Of a stretch of DNA of 64,000 nucleotides, positions 1 through 7,741 are shown one piece after another (the stretch's first letter is position 1; every line of letters starts with the position of its first letter). The stretch is from assembly GCF_042684485.1 (NCBI RefSeq), contig NZ_JBHULM010000004.1, forward strand, positions 62,001 through 126,000, given 5' to 3'. Origin of the DNA: Oceanihabitans gracilariae. Its GTDB lineage: Bacteria > Bacteroidota > Bacteroidia > Flavobacteriales > Flavobacteriaceae. The position numbers and the translations under genes are program-made. The notes beneath the pieces are model-generated. The model did no database searches and was not told the DNA's origin. It saw only the letters and a list, made by a program, of their open reading frames with translations.

Positions 1-391
1 CCGAAGTTTTCTTTTTTGTTAGTAGTTCTTCAGTATCACAGGCTTCATAAGTAACAATAATAATAAGTTTTGATTGTGGGTTTTTAGATAAGCCTTTTGC
101 GGTATCTTGTTTTAAAGTTACTTTAGAGGTATTGCCATTTCCTCCAGTACAAGTATAGGTAATGGTGTTACCAGATTGGCTTTTAGCGCTAAGTTTACCA
201 CCATCTGGTATTATTACTTCCCAAGATGCTGTACCTGTTTCTGTGTTATATTCGCATTTATTGGTTATGGCACAAGGGTTTTCGCAAAAAGATGTTTTTA
301 AATCCATTGTGCTTTCTTTAGAACCCAAACAAGAGACGTTGAAATGGAATACAATAAAAGACAGAATTAGAAAAGATAGTTTCGTTTTCAT
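1..391 (-). CDS. Partial secreted or lipoprotein, unknown function
   Basis: An open frame on the minus strand starts with ATG at 389-391 and runs off the left edge, so only about 130 N-terminal residues are visible. The first 21 residues form a signal peptide ending in NVSC, a weak lipobox, so it may be a lipoprotein; plain secretion is also possible. The mature part has several cysteines (FCENPCAITNKC, YTCTGG, EACD) and short beta-like stretches with many Thr, Asn and Gly residues, which suggests a small disulfide-containing extracellular domain. I do not recognise a family. The opposite-strand frame in this region has no supporting features. Confidence 0.7.
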   Translation of the reverse strand, partial: MKTKLSFLILSFIVFHFNVSCLGSKESTMDLKTSFCENPCAITNKCEYNTETGTASWEVIIPDGGKLSAKSQSGNTITYTCTGGNGNTSKVTLKQDTAKGLSKNPQSKLIIIVTYEACDTEELLTKKKTS

Positions 392-542
392 AAAAAAGAA
401 CTGGTTAGGTTAGAATAATAGCGTAAATCTCTCATAAATAGAGATATGTAAATATACCCATTACTAGGTATTTTAAAAATATTACGCATTATTTCTTTTA
501 GTCTAAAGAAAAAATAGGTAGAAAACGAAATTAATTATTGAA

Positions 543-728
543 TTACTTAAAGAAGTATTTAATAGATACAATAAATAGAATAAAGCAAATAAAAGCGAGT
601 AAAACCCAAATGCTTCCTTTGTAGTAACGTTTGTGTAATTTTAAGTCTTTTCGGTAAGTGTACACAAGCGCTATAATAAATGCGATTGCAAATAAAATTC
701 CGAAAACCATTTGACCATTACTAAACAT
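543..728 (-). CDS. Small two-helix membrane protein
   Basis: The product is 61 residues if it starts at MFSNGQ. The frame is open for another 36 codons upstream, but that part overlaps the pyrophosphohydrolase gene start and reads as low-complexity, so I chose the inner ATG. Two hydrophobic segments (about residues 7-23 and 38-57) are separated by a basic loop (YRKDLKLHKRYYKG), the pattern of a small inner-membrane protein with a positive loop. The function is unknown. It diverges from the gene beginning at 806. Confidence 0.6.
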   Translation of the reverse strand: MFSNGQMVFGILFAIAFIIALVYTYRKDLKLHKRYYKGSIWVLLAFICFILFIVSIKYFFK

Positions 729-805
729 ATCTATACTTTTATGCAAAATTAAGAAACAAAACCATAAGATTTCCGTTTTTATGGAAAGGAAAAATAAAAA
801 TTTAT

Positions 806-1192
806 ATGAAAAATAAAATTGAAGCAGTAAAAGCATTTCATACTGCTTTTAAAATAGGGCATAGAGAAGCGCCAAAAGCAGATTTAGGAGAAGCTAAAAA
901 CACGCTTCGTTTTAATTTAATGAAAGAGGAAAATGAAGAATACCTTGAAGCAGCAAATAATAATGATTTGGTTGAGGTTGCTGATGCTTTAGGAGATATG
1001 TTGTATATACTTTGTGGTACTATTATAGAGCATGGTATGCAAGATAAAATAGAAGAGGTATTTAATGAAATACAACGAAGCAACATGAGTAAGCTTGGGG
1101 AAGACGGACAGCCTATTTACAGAGAAGACGGAAAAGTACTTAAAGGTCCAAATTATTTTAAACCGAATATTTCTGAGATATTAGATAAATAA
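806..1192 (+). CDS. MazG-like nucleoside triphosphate pyrophosphohydrolase
   Basis: This 128-residue all-alpha protein belongs to the MazG / HisE (phosphoribosyl-ATP diphosphatase) superfamily. It carries the metal-binding pattern of that fold: EENEEYLEA (about residues 41-49) followed by EVADALGDMLY (about 57-67), which are the ExxE and ExxD pairs that bind magnesium. Members hydrolyse nucleoside triphosphates to the monophosphate and pyrophosphate; the substrate cannot be told from sequence. It is a different, single-domain family member from the two-domain mazG at 61854. The gene stands alone and converges on ilvE through a shared terminator. Confidence 0.8.
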   Translation: MKNKIEAVKAFHTAFKIGHREAPKADLGEAKNTLRFNLMKEENEEYLEAANNNDLVEVADALGDMLYILCGTIIEHGMQDKIEEVFNEIQRSNMSKLGEDGQPIYREDGKVLKGPNYFKPNISEILDK

Positions 1193-1210
1193 AAAGAAAG
1201 TATACCAAAT

Positions 1211-1243
1211 AAAAAAAGAGAAGCAGTAGCTTCTCTTTTTTTT
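1211..1243. terminator. Bidirectional rho-independent terminator
   Basis: Stem GAGAAGC / GCTTCTC with loop AGTA, flanked by an A run on the left and a T run on the right. It therefore works as a terminator for both the pyrophosphohydrolase gene (plus) and ilvE (minus). Confidence 0.85.
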
Positions 1244-1264
1244 ATCTTGTAAATAAGATAGGTG

Positions 1265-2332
1265 TTATATTTTATAACGCCATCCGTGTTTATCTTCTGC
1301 AATATTGTATTGTATATCCATAAGTTGTCTTTTAAACATACCATGATAAGTATTTTCTGGTTCTACAACATCAAAAACTTCTTCTCCATGTTTAAACGCA
1401 GAAATAGGGCTAACCACTGCAGCAGTACCACTACCAAAAATTTCTTTTAAACTTCCGTCTTTGGCAGCTTCTTTAATTTCTTTAACTGTAACAGGACGTA
1501 TATCTACTTCAATATTATTGTCTTTAGCAATTTGAATGATACTCTTTCTAGTAATACCATCTAAAATTCTATCACTTGTAGGCGCAGTAACTAGTTTATC
1601 ATTTATTCTAAAAAAGATATTCATAGTTCCAGCTTCTTCTAAGTATTCGTGCGTATTTGCGTCTGTCCAAATTACTTGATGAAAACCTGTTTCTTGTACT
1701 AGTTTTGTTGGGTAAAACTGTGCAGCATAATTACCAGCAGCTTTAGCAAAACCAACACCACCATCTGCAGAACGACTATATTTTTCTGCTATAACCACTT
1801 TTATTTTGTCTTTATAATAAGCTTTAACAGGAGAGCAAATAATCATGAATTTGTACTCCTCTGCTGGAGATGCAGAAATTGCAGGCTCTGAAGCAATAAT
1901 AAAAGGTCTAATATAAAGCGCGTTACCGTCTCCTTTTTTTACCCATTCCTTATCTAATTTTAATAAGGTTTCTAATCCATTAAAAAAGTATTCTTTTGGA
2001 AATTCTGGCATTGCTAGTCTTTTAGCAGAAATGTTTATTCTGTTAAAATTATCTTCAGGCCTAAATAACCATACAGCATCTTTATCGTCTTTAAAGGCTT
2101 TCATTCCTTCAAAAACAGCTTGCCCATAATGAAAAACCCTTGCAGAAGGATCAATTGTTAGTGGCTGATAAGGTGTTATTTCTGGTGTTTGCCATTTTCC
2201 ATCTTTAAAATCGCAAGAAAACATATGATCGGTAAACACACGACCAAAATCTATATTATCAAAATCTACATCTTGTATTTTTGAGCTTTCTGCTTTTACT
2301 ATTTTCATTTCGTTTACAATTGTATTACTCAT
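1265..2332 (-). CDS. ilvE: Branched-chain amino acid aminotransferase
   Basis: A 355-residue class IV (fold-type IV) PLP aminotransferase that interconverts Leu, Ile and Val with their 2-oxo acids, using glutamate/2-oxoglutarate. Family landmarks are the YGQAVFEGMKAF segment (about residues 69-80), RPEDNFNR, YIRPFIIA, the probable PLP lysine in GFAKAAGNY (Lys197), and EEAGTMNIFF near residue 230. Its length matches the eukaryotic-like BCAT2 type usual in Bacteroidota. It diverges from the DUF4920 operon and has a clear TAnnTTTG box upstream, so it is probably monocistronic. Confidence 0.95.
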   Translation of the reverse strand: MSNTIVNEMKIVKAESSKIQDVDFDNIDFGRVFTDHMFSCDFKDGKWQTPEITPYQPLTIDPSARVFHYGQAVFEGMKAFKDDKDAVWLFRPEDNFNRINISAKRLAMPEFPKEYFFNGLETLLKLDKEWVKKGDGNALYIRPFIIASEPAISASPAEEYKFMIICSPVKAYYKDKIKVVIAEKYSRSADGGVGFAKAAGNYAAQFYPTKLVQETGFHQVIWTDANTHEYLEEAGTMNIFFRINDKLVTAPTSDRILDGITRKSIIQIAKDNNIEVDIRPVTVKEIKEAAKDGSLKEIFGSGTAAVVSPISAFKHGEEVFDVVEPENTYHGMFKRQLMDIQYNIAEDKHGWRYKI

Positions 2333-2355
2333 ATTTAATAGCTGTTTAATTCCTA

Positions 2356-2363
2356 CAAAAATA
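2356..2363 (-). promoter_or_regulatory. Bacteroidota -7 box of ilvE
   Basis: Minus-strand TATTTTTG, a match to TAnnTTTG, lies 23 nt before the ilvE ATG. No convincing -33 TTG is seen. Confidence 0.5.
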
Positions 2364-2450
2364 CAGAATTATAGTGGTATAAAAAAGATTAATTATTTTT
2401 TAAAAAAGCACTACCTTTAGGGCAAAATATTCAAAATCAATTTTATTACA

Positions 2451-2957
2451 ATGAAAAAAATTATATGTATTACCGCACTTCTATCTGTGTTTGTAGCTTG
2501 TAAAGAAGAGGCTAAAAAAGAAACTGTTGTAGCTCCAGAAGCAAAAGAAATTAGCTACGCATCTTTTGGGAAAGAAATTAAAGCAGATGATGCTTTGTCT
2601 TCTGCGTCTATGACAGCGCAATATGAAAAAATGGAAGTTGGCGATAGTATAAACACTAAAATGAAAGCCAAAGTAGATGCGGTTTGTCAAGCTAAAGGAT
2701 GTTGGATGAAATTAAATTTAGACAATGGTGAGCAGGTAATGGTTAAATTTAAAGACTACGGTTTTTTTATGCCTAAAAACATTGCAGGACAAGAAGTTAT
2801 TGTAAATGGTAAAGCATATGTAAATGAAGTGCCTGTTGAAGAACTTCGTCATTATGCTGCAGATGCAGGAAAAACCGAAGAAGAGATTGCACAAATAACA
2901 GCAGCAGAAAAAACTTATTCTTTTGAGGCTGATGGTGTTTTAATTGTTGAAGAATAA
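2451..2957 (+). CDS. DUF4920 lipoprotein
   Basis: The 168-residue product has a lipoprotein signal (MKKIICITALLSVFVAC, lipobox FVAC) and a C-terminal domain of the DUF4920 family. The family core is visible as KAKVDAVCQAKGCWMKL, followed by VMVKFKDYGFFMPKN and GKAYVNEVPVEELRHYA. The fold resembles OB-like periplasmic domains, and the paired Cys in VCQAKGCW may bind metal or form a disulfide; both statements are inference. It is the first gene of a tight three-gene unit: the next gene starts 5 nt after its stop. Confidence 0.85.
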   Translation: MKKIICITALLSVFVACKEEAKKETVVAPEAKEISYASFGKEIKADDALSSASMTAQYEKMEVGDSINTKMKAKVDAVCQAKGCWMKLNLDNGEQVMVKFKDYGFFMPKNIAGQEVIVNGKAYVNEVPVEELRHYAADAGKTEEEIAQITAAEKTYSFEADGVLIVEE

Positions 2958-2962
2958 TTACA

Positions 2963-3394
2963 ATGAAACATGTACTATTGTTTTTTTGTTTTACTTTTTT
3001 ACTAAGTTGTACTAGTAAAACAAAACAAGAAGAAACTAAAGAAAAAAAGGTGTATGATATGTATGAGCCATCAGAAATGGCAATACTCATGAACCAGATG
3101 TATGCACATAACTTAAAAATTAAAAAAGAAATTCTTGCAGGTGAAATACCTACAGAGTTTCCTACCGATTTTTTAAATATTCATACAGCAGAACTTTCTG
3201 ATTTTAAAGCTAGAAACCAAAAATTTCAATCCTTTTCCGCACTATTTGTGTCGGCAGAAAAAGAAATTTTCAATACAGCATCTAGTCTTCCTATTGAAGA
3301 TAGATTTAATAATGCTGTAAATGTATGTATCTCTTGTCATCAAACAGAATGTACAGGACCTATACCAAGAATTAAAAAACTACTAATACAATAG
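2963..3394 (+). CDS. Small lipoprotein with a CXXCH heme-binding motif
   Basis: The 143-residue product has a lipoprotein signal (LLSC at about residues 13-16), a charged linker, an alpha-helical middle and a C-terminal CISCHQTECTGP. CISCH is a cytochrome c heme attachment motif, so it could carry one covalent heme, anchored in an outer or inner membrane leaflet. The fold resembles short cytochrome c prime-like helical proteins, but no clear distal ligand is identified. It lies between the DUF4920 gene (5 nt) and mnmD (8 nt), probably one transcript. A conserved hypothetical is the safe call. Confidence 0.75.
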   Translation: MKHVLLFFCFTFLLSCTSKTKQEETKEKKVYDMYEPSEMAILMNQMYAHNLKIKKEILAGEIPTEFPTDFLNIHTAELSDFKARNQKFQSFSALFVSAEKEIFNTASSLPIEDRFNNAVNVCISCHQTECTGPIPRIKKLLIQ

Positions 3395-3402
3395 TTGTTC
3401 TT

Positions 3403-4080
3403 TTGAAACGTAAAATAATTATTACTGAAGACGGTTCTACAACTATTCATATTCCAGAATGGAATGAACAATATCATTCTACACATGGTGCTATTCAAGA
3501 AGCACAGCATGTATATATTAAAAACGGATTGCATTATTATATAGATACTAACCAAGCAAAGCCTATTTCTATTCTTGAAATAGGCTTTGGTACTGGTTTA
3601 AATGCTTTTATGACCTTGCTAGAGGCCGAAAGATTGCAGCTTAATATTACCTATAAAGGCGTAGAGGCTTTTCCTGTTTTAGCAACAGAGTTAAAGCAAT
3701 TAAACTATGTTTCGCAATTAAATGCATTACATCAAGAAGCTGCTTTTAATAAGTTACATGCCATACCTTGGGAAAATAAAGCAGCAATTACTAAGTATTT
3801 TGATTTAATAAAAGAGCAGAAAGATTTTTCGGAAATAAGCGAAAAGAACGCTTTTGATATTATTTATTTTGATGCTTTTGGCGCAGAAGTACAACCAGAA
3901 TTATGGACAGAAGCAATTTTTAAAAGCATGTATACAGCATTAAAAGAGAATGGTGTTTTGGTAACTTATGCCGCAAAAGGCAGTGTAAAAAGAGCCTTAA
4001 GAAATGTTGGTTTTAATTTAAAACGTTTGCAAGGACCTCCAGGAAAAAGGCATATGCTTAGAGCTACAAAAGTACTGTAA
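3403..4080 (+). CDS. mnmD: tRNA U34 methyltransferase MnmD
   Basis: A 225-residue SAM-dependent methyltransferase equivalent to the methyltransferase half of MnmC. It would methylate nm5(s2)U34 to mnm5(s2)U34 in the tRNA wobble position. Motif I is LEIGFGTGLNAF (about residues 55-66), and FDIIYFDAFGAEVQPELW (about 147-164) is the family signature. The FAD oxidase half of MnmC is absent, as is usual for MnmD. The start used is TTG at 3403, 8 nt after the previous stop; no in-frame ATG precedes the conserved N-terminus. Its stop directly abuts the stop of the convergent gene, with no spacer. Confidence 0.9.
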   Translation: MKRKIIITEDGSTTIHIPEWNEQYHSTHGAIQEAQHVYIKNGLHYYIDTNQAKPISILEIGFGTGLNAFMTLLEAERLQLNITYKGVEAFPVLATELKQLNYVSQLNALHQEAAFNKLHAIPWENKAAITKYFDLIKEQKDFSEISEKNAFDIIYFDAFGAEVQPELWTEAIFKSMYTALKENGVLVTYAAKGSVKRALRNVGFNLKRLQGPPGKRHMLRATKVL

Positions 4081-4515
4081 TTAATTGGTGCCTACTAAGG
4101 TGTCTCTTTTTTTGCATTGCGAGTAGTAGTGCTCATACATTCCTGTAATGGTTTTATAAAAAGAAATCTTGTCTTTATAATTTACTATATACTTACAGCT
4201 ACCTTCTAATTCTGCCATTTTTTGAAACGCTAAAAGAATCGTGCCTTTATCTTCTTTAAGCATATCTAAAGCAGTTAGTATATTCCAGTAGTGAATTACA
4301 TTGTAATTGCTAACCTCATTATTTAAAGATTTTTTAGTTTCTGCAATCACGTATTCGGCAAAGCTAAAATGGTCATTGGTTACCGATTTTTTTTGTTCTG
4401 GTTTGTAGGTAAAAAAATCAGTTTCAAAATTAGCGAAACTTAAGGTGTTAGACTCTTGGCTAAATGCTGTTGAGATATAGGTAAATACAAATAAAAAGGT
4501 AAAAATAAATTTCAT
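4081..4515 (-). CDS. Secreted hypothetical protein
   Basis: The 144-residue product has a signal peptide (MKFIFTFLFVFTYISTAFSQ, cleavage expected near AFS-Q) and a helical mature domain with two cysteines (GSCKYI and SQCKKR) that could pair. I recognise no family. It converges on mnmD with zero bases between the two stop codons. The 235 bp on its upstream side, shared with the end of the yceI region, hold only the yceI terminator. Confidence 0.75.
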   Translation of the reverse strand: MKFIFTFLFVFTYISTAFSQESNTLSFANFETDFFTYKPEQKKSVTNDHFSFAEYVIAETKKSLNNEVSNYNVIHYWNILTALDMLKEDKGTILLAFQKMAELEGSCKYIVNYKDKISFYKTITGMYEHYYSQCKKRDTLVGTN

Positions 4516-4695
4516 TACGTAATTTTAAATTTAAGGCTTCATTTTCCATAATTATGGGAAATAAATATAACATACTAATTTATAAAAAGTACACTTAATG
4601 TAAGGATACGTGTTAATTATTCGATAAACTACAAGTATATTCCGTATTTAACGGTTAAGTGGTTGTAAATTATTGTTTTATACTTAACTGTGAGC

Positions 4696-4730
4696 AAAAA
4701 TAAAGCCATACTTAAAAAAGTATGGCTTTA
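4696..4730 (-). terminator. Terminator of the YceI gene
   Basis: An 11-bp perfect stem (TAAAGCCATAC at 4701-4711 with its complement at 4720-4730), followed on the minus strand by TTTTTGCTC, lies 22 nt after the yceI stop. Confidence 0.85.
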
Positions 4731-4751
4731 TAAAAATATAAATAGATGTAA

Positions 4752-5420
4752 TTAAGCTTTTTTAGCTTTAACAGTTATTTTTAACTCCATTTCATCATTA
4801 ATAAACTTGTCTCCAAGGTTATCAAAAATTGTTTTAGAACCATAGTTAATTCCCCATTTTGTTCTATCAATAGAAAAAGCATCACTTGTAATAGTAATAA
4901 AATCACCTTCTGTAGTAATTGTTACAGGAAAAGTAACATTATGTTTGTTTCCTTTTAAAGCTAAATTACCAGAAAGCATTGTTTTACCAGCTTCGGCAGC
5001 CTGAGTTCCTGTAATTTCAAAAGCTCCACTTGGGAATTTGGTAACATCAAAAAAGTCACCTTCTTTACCTTCAACAGTACCTTTTAAATGCGCTTCTAAA
5101 TTCTTTTTTTGATCTCCTTCAACATCTATAGCGTTTATAGAGGTCATGTCAATTAAAAAAGTACCACTTTGCAAAGTTCCATTATCTACATGAAAAACAC
5201 CACTTTCAATAGCTACAGTACCATTATGTGTACCAGTTGGTTTAAAACCTTTCCACTCAATAGTAGATTCTGTTACATTAGCAACATATTTTTGGGTAGT
5301 GCTTTCGCTTACAGCAGCAGCTTCGGCTTCACTTGTGTTTGCTTCTTTTGCTTTTTTACAACCAACTACAGCAGTACATAATGCAATAACCGTAAAAATA
5401 TTTAAAACTTGTTTTTTCAT
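4752..5420 (-). CDS. YceI-family lipoprotein
   Basis: The 222-residue product has a lipoprotein signal (MKKQVLNIFTV..., lipobox VVGC), an Ala/Glu/Ser-rich linker, then a YceI domain. YceI proteins are lipocalin-like beta barrels that bind long isoprenoid-type lipids in the periplasm. Visible family features are STIEWKGFKPTGTHNG, the GTFLIDMTSI strand, the KFPSGAFEI segment, and the final strand ending DEMELKITVKAKK. An ATG 33 nt further upstream is in frame, but it overlaps the -7 box at 5451-5458, so the inner start is preferred. Confidence 0.9.
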   Translation of the reverse strand: MKKQVLNIFTVIALCTAVVGCKKAKEANTSEAEAAAVSESTTQKYVANVTESTIEWKGFKPTGTHNGTVAIESGVFHVDNGTLQSGTFLIDMTSINAIDVEGDQKKNLEAHLKGTVEGKEGDFFDVTKFPSGAFEITGTQAAEAGKTMLSGNLALKGNKHNVTFPVTITTEGDFITITSDAFSIDRTKWGINYGSKTIFDNLGDKFINDEMELKITVKAKKA

Positions 5421-5450
5421 AATTATTATTTGTTTTTTAGTGTTAAATAA

Positions 5451-5458
5451 CAAAAATA
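5451..5458 (-). promoter_or_regulatory. -7 box of the YceI gene
   Basis: Minus-strand TATTTTTG (TAnnTTTG consensus) lies 30 nt before the chosen ATG. It rules against translation from the more distal ATG at 5453. Confidence 0.5.
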
Positions 5459-5510
5459 CAAATTGTTAAACTAGTTAAATAAAAAATAACTAAAAAAAAA
5501 TCAATGACAT

Positions 5511-5543
5511 TTTGACATTTTTATAATAATGGCAGTACTTTTG
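5511..5543 (+). promoter_or_regulatory. grpE-dnaJ promoter with operator-like repeat
   Basis: TTTG at 5511-5514 and TACTTTTG at 5536-5543, with a 21-nt spacer, fit the flavobacterial -33/-7 promoter. TGACATTT occurs twice in tandem around the -33 element. A short inverted repeat, GGCA...TGCC, at 5531-5545 overlaps the -7 box and may be a regulator site. No CIRCE element is seen. Confidence 0.6.
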
Positions 5544-5580
5544 CCATCTTTAAAAAAGTATTTAAAATCTAGGTACAAAA

Positions 5581-6105
5581 ATGAGCAAGAAAAATAAAGA
5601 AGAAGTTATAGAAGAGCAAGTTGAACAAACCACAGCAGAAACCCAAGAGTTATCTGTTGAAGAGCAACTACAAGGAGAATTACAACAAGAAAAAGATAAG
5701 TTTTTACGTCTTTTTGCTGAGTTTGAAAACTATAAAAAGCGTACTTCTAAAGAACGTATTGAGTTGTTTAAAACTGCAAGTCAAGATGTAATGGTGTCAC
5801 TTTTACCTATTATAGACGATTTTGAGCGTGCTATAACGCATATTGACGAAGATAAAGAAGCAGAAGAATTACGTAAAGGAGTACATTTAATTTATCAAAA
5901 ATTACTTTCTACCTTAGAGCAGAAAGGATTAGAGGCTATTAAAGTAGAAAAAGGAGATGCCTTTAATGCTGATGATCATGAGGCAATTACTCAAATTCCT
6001 GCACCTTCAGAAGATTTAAAAGGAAAAGTAATTGATGTAGTAGAAAAAGGATACCGATTAGGAGAAAAAGTAATCCGTTATCCAAAAGTTGTAATAGGAC
6101 AATAA
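5581..6105 (+). CDS. grpE: Nucleotide exchange factor GrpE
   Basis: A 174-residue cochaperone that drives ADP release from DnaK in the cytoplasm. The N-terminal 50 residues are a long Glu/Gln-rich coiled coil, followed by LRLFAEFENYKKR (about residues 43-55) and the C-terminal beta domain ending GYRLGEKVIRYPKVVIGQ-type residues, the GrpE signature. It heads an operon with dnaJ 137 bp downstream; dnaK is not in the window. The promoter is well formed. Confidence 0.95.
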   Translation: MSKKNKEEVIEEQVEQTTAETQELSVEEQLQGELQQEKDKFLRLFAEFENYKKRTSKERIELFKTASQDVMVSLLPIIDDFERAITHIDEDKEAEELRKGVHLIYQKLLSTLEQKGLEAIKVEKGDAFNADDHEAITQIPAPSEDLKGKVIDVVEKGYRLGEKVIRYPKVVIGQ

Positions 6106-6115
6106 AACAGTATGC

Positions 6116-6139
6116 TGTTGGTAATTAATTACTACAACA
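6116..6139 (+). repeat. Palindromic element between grpE and dnaJ
   Basis: TGTTG, then the perfect palindrome GTAATTAATTAC, then TACAACA. The flanking CAGTATGC also occurs on both sides of the element. It is not followed by a T run, so it is more likely an mRNA processing or protein-binding site than a terminator. Confidence 0.4.
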
Positions 6140-6242
6140 GTATGCAGAATCTGCAAATTAAAATAAATAAGTATTCAGTAAAAGGTATACAGAAATCGTA
6201 AAAGCGTAGACTGTTACTACAAAACTGAAAGCTAAAAGAACT

Positions 6243-7367
6243 ATGGCAAAGAGAGATTATTACGAAATATTAGGAGTAAGTAAAAGTGCAACAGCTGCAG
6301 AAATAAAAAAAGCCTACAGAAAAATGGCTTTAAAATTTCATCCAGATAAAAATCCAGATGATAAAGATGCAGAATCTAAATTTAAAGAAGCTGCAGAAGC
6401 TTATGAAGTTTTAAGTAATGCAGACAAAAAAGCACGTTATGACCAATTTGGGCATCAAGCATTTGATGGCTCTGGTGGTTTTGGTGGTGGCGGAAACATG
6501 AATATGGATGACATATTCAGCCAGTTTGGAGATATTTTTGGTGGCGCTTTTGGCGGAGGAGGAGGCTTCTCTGGTGGTTTTGGCGGAGGAGGTCAACGTA
6601 GAGTTAAAGGTAGTAACCTTAGAATTCGCGTAAAACTAACGCTAGAAGAAATTGCTAATGGTGTAGAAAAGAAAATAAAAGTAAAACGTAAAGTTCAAGC
6701 TCCTGGTACTACCTATAAAACTTGTTCTACTTGTCATGGTACAGGTCAAGTTACTAGAGTTACCAATACTATTTTAGGAAGAATGCAAACAGCTGCTACA
6801 TGTAATGCTTGTGGTGGAGCAGGACAAACTATAGATAAAAAACCAGCAGATGCAGATGCACATGGTTTAATTATTAAAGAAGAAACGGTTTCTATTAAAA
6901 TACCTGCAGGTGTTGTAGATGGTATGCAACTTAAAGTAGCCGGAAAAGGTAACGAGGCTCCTGGAAATGGTATTTCTGGAGATATGTTAGTAGCTATTGA
7001 AGAGCAAGCACATGAAAGCTTACAACGTGAAGGTGATAATTTACATTATGATTTATATGTAAGTCTTCCAGATGCTGTTCTTGGTACTTCAAAAGAAATA
7101 GATACAGTAACAGGTAAAGTGCGTATTAAAGTAGAAGCAGGTGTACAATCTGGTAAAATTTTACGCTTACGCGGAAAAGGAATACCAAGCATTAATGGAT
7201 ATGGTAAAGGAGATTTACTAGTACATGTAAATGTATGGACGCCTAAAACTTTAAATAAGCAACAAAAAGATTTCTTTGAAACGATGCGTGATGATGAGCA
7301 TTTCATGCCTAAACCAGAAAGCACAGATAAATCTTTTTTTGAAAAAGTAAAAGACATGTTTTCATAG
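6243..7367 (+). CDS. dnaJ: Chaperone DnaJ with a single zinc centre
   Basis: A 374-residue type I Hsp40 that stimulates the DnaK ATPase and delivers substrates. It has a J domain (residues 4-70, HPD at 33-35), a Gly/Phe-rich linker (about 76-118), a cysteine region and a C-terminal substrate-binding domain (215-345). Canonical DnaJ has four CxxCxGxG motifs. Here only two remain, CSTCHGTG (161-168) and CNACGGAG (187-194), corresponding to motifs 2 and 3. Motifs 1 and 4 are replaced by cysteine-free sequence (VQAPG and PADADAHG). The zinc centre made by motifs 1 and 4 should therefore be missing. Confidence 0.95.
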   Translation: MAKRDYYEILGVSKSATAAEIKKAYRKMALKFHPDKNPDDKDAESKFKEAAEAYEVLSNADKKARYDQFGHQAFDGSGGFGGGGNMNMDDIFSQFGDIFGGAFGGGGGFSGGFGGGGQRRVKGSNLRIRVKLTLEEIANGVEKKIKVKRKVQAPGTTYKTCSTCHGTGQVTRVTNTILGRMQTAATCNACGGAGQTIDKKPADADAHGLIIKEETVSIKIPAGVVDGMQLKVAGKGNEAPGNGISGDMLVAIEEQAHESLQREGDNLHYDLYVSLPDAVLGTSKEIDTVTGKVRIKVEAGVQSGKILRLRGKGIPSINGYGKGDLLVHVNVWTPKTLNKQQKDFFETMRDDEHFMPKPESTDKSFFEKVKDMFS

Positions 7368-7385
7368 TAAAACTATGCAAAAGAT

Positions 7386-7417
7386 AAAAATTCCACTTCC
7401 TGAAGTGGAATTTTTTT
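7386..7417 (+). terminator. dnaJ terminator
   Basis: Stem TTCCACTTC (7391-7399) with GAAGTGGAA (7402-7410), A run before and seven T after, 19 nt after the dnaJ stop. The flanking A and T runs extend the stem. Confidence 0.9.
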
Positions 7418-7471
7418 ATAAAGAATTTTGAACTAATCTTGTTACATTAACATTTATTTAGCAAAAAATAG

Positions 7472-7573
7472 TATATTTGATTATCACTAATTAATTTTAG
7501 TGGTAATTTTTCTTTTTCATAGCAATTTTTTCCCATCCTTTCACCACAAGTAAAAGGGTGGGTTTTGTTTTTT
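7472..7573 (+). ncRNA. Candidate small RNA with own promoter and terminator
   Basis: The 373-bp gap between dnaJ and the ABC operon holds a complete small transcription unit after the dnaJ terminator. There is a TATATTTG -7 box at 7472-7479. A 10-bp hairpin follows (TTATCACTAA at 7481-7490 with TTAGTGGTAA at 7497-7506, one G-U pair). A second hairpin (CCCATCCTTT at 7532-7541 with AAAGGGTGGG at 7553-7562, one G-U pair) runs into TTTTGTTTTTT. The RNA would be about 90 nt with no plausible ORF. No family is recognised, and no -33 element is clear. The rest of the gap (7574-7741) shows only an AT-rich leader with a small inverted repeat, TACCAA/TTGGTA, at 7705-7725. Confidence 0.4.
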
Positions 7574-7741
7574 ATGGCAATTCTTGTCTGTACTAAATGC
7601 TATCTTCATTATACTGCTACTTTAAACTCTTTTTGGTATCTTTAAATTTAAAATATAGCATGCTAATCCATGTAACATTTTCTATATTTACAACCCTTAT
7701 ATATTACCAATAAAGAAGTTTGGTATTACTAAAAATAAATT

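Noticed and set aside
162..413. Plus-strand open frame of 83 codons
   Set aside because: It is the reverse of the partial secreted protein gene (1-391), which has a signal peptide and extends off the edge.
5421..5453. Longer N-terminus of the YceI protein from ATG at 5453
   Set aside because: The ATG overlaps the -7 box and the extension spoils the lipoprotein signal.
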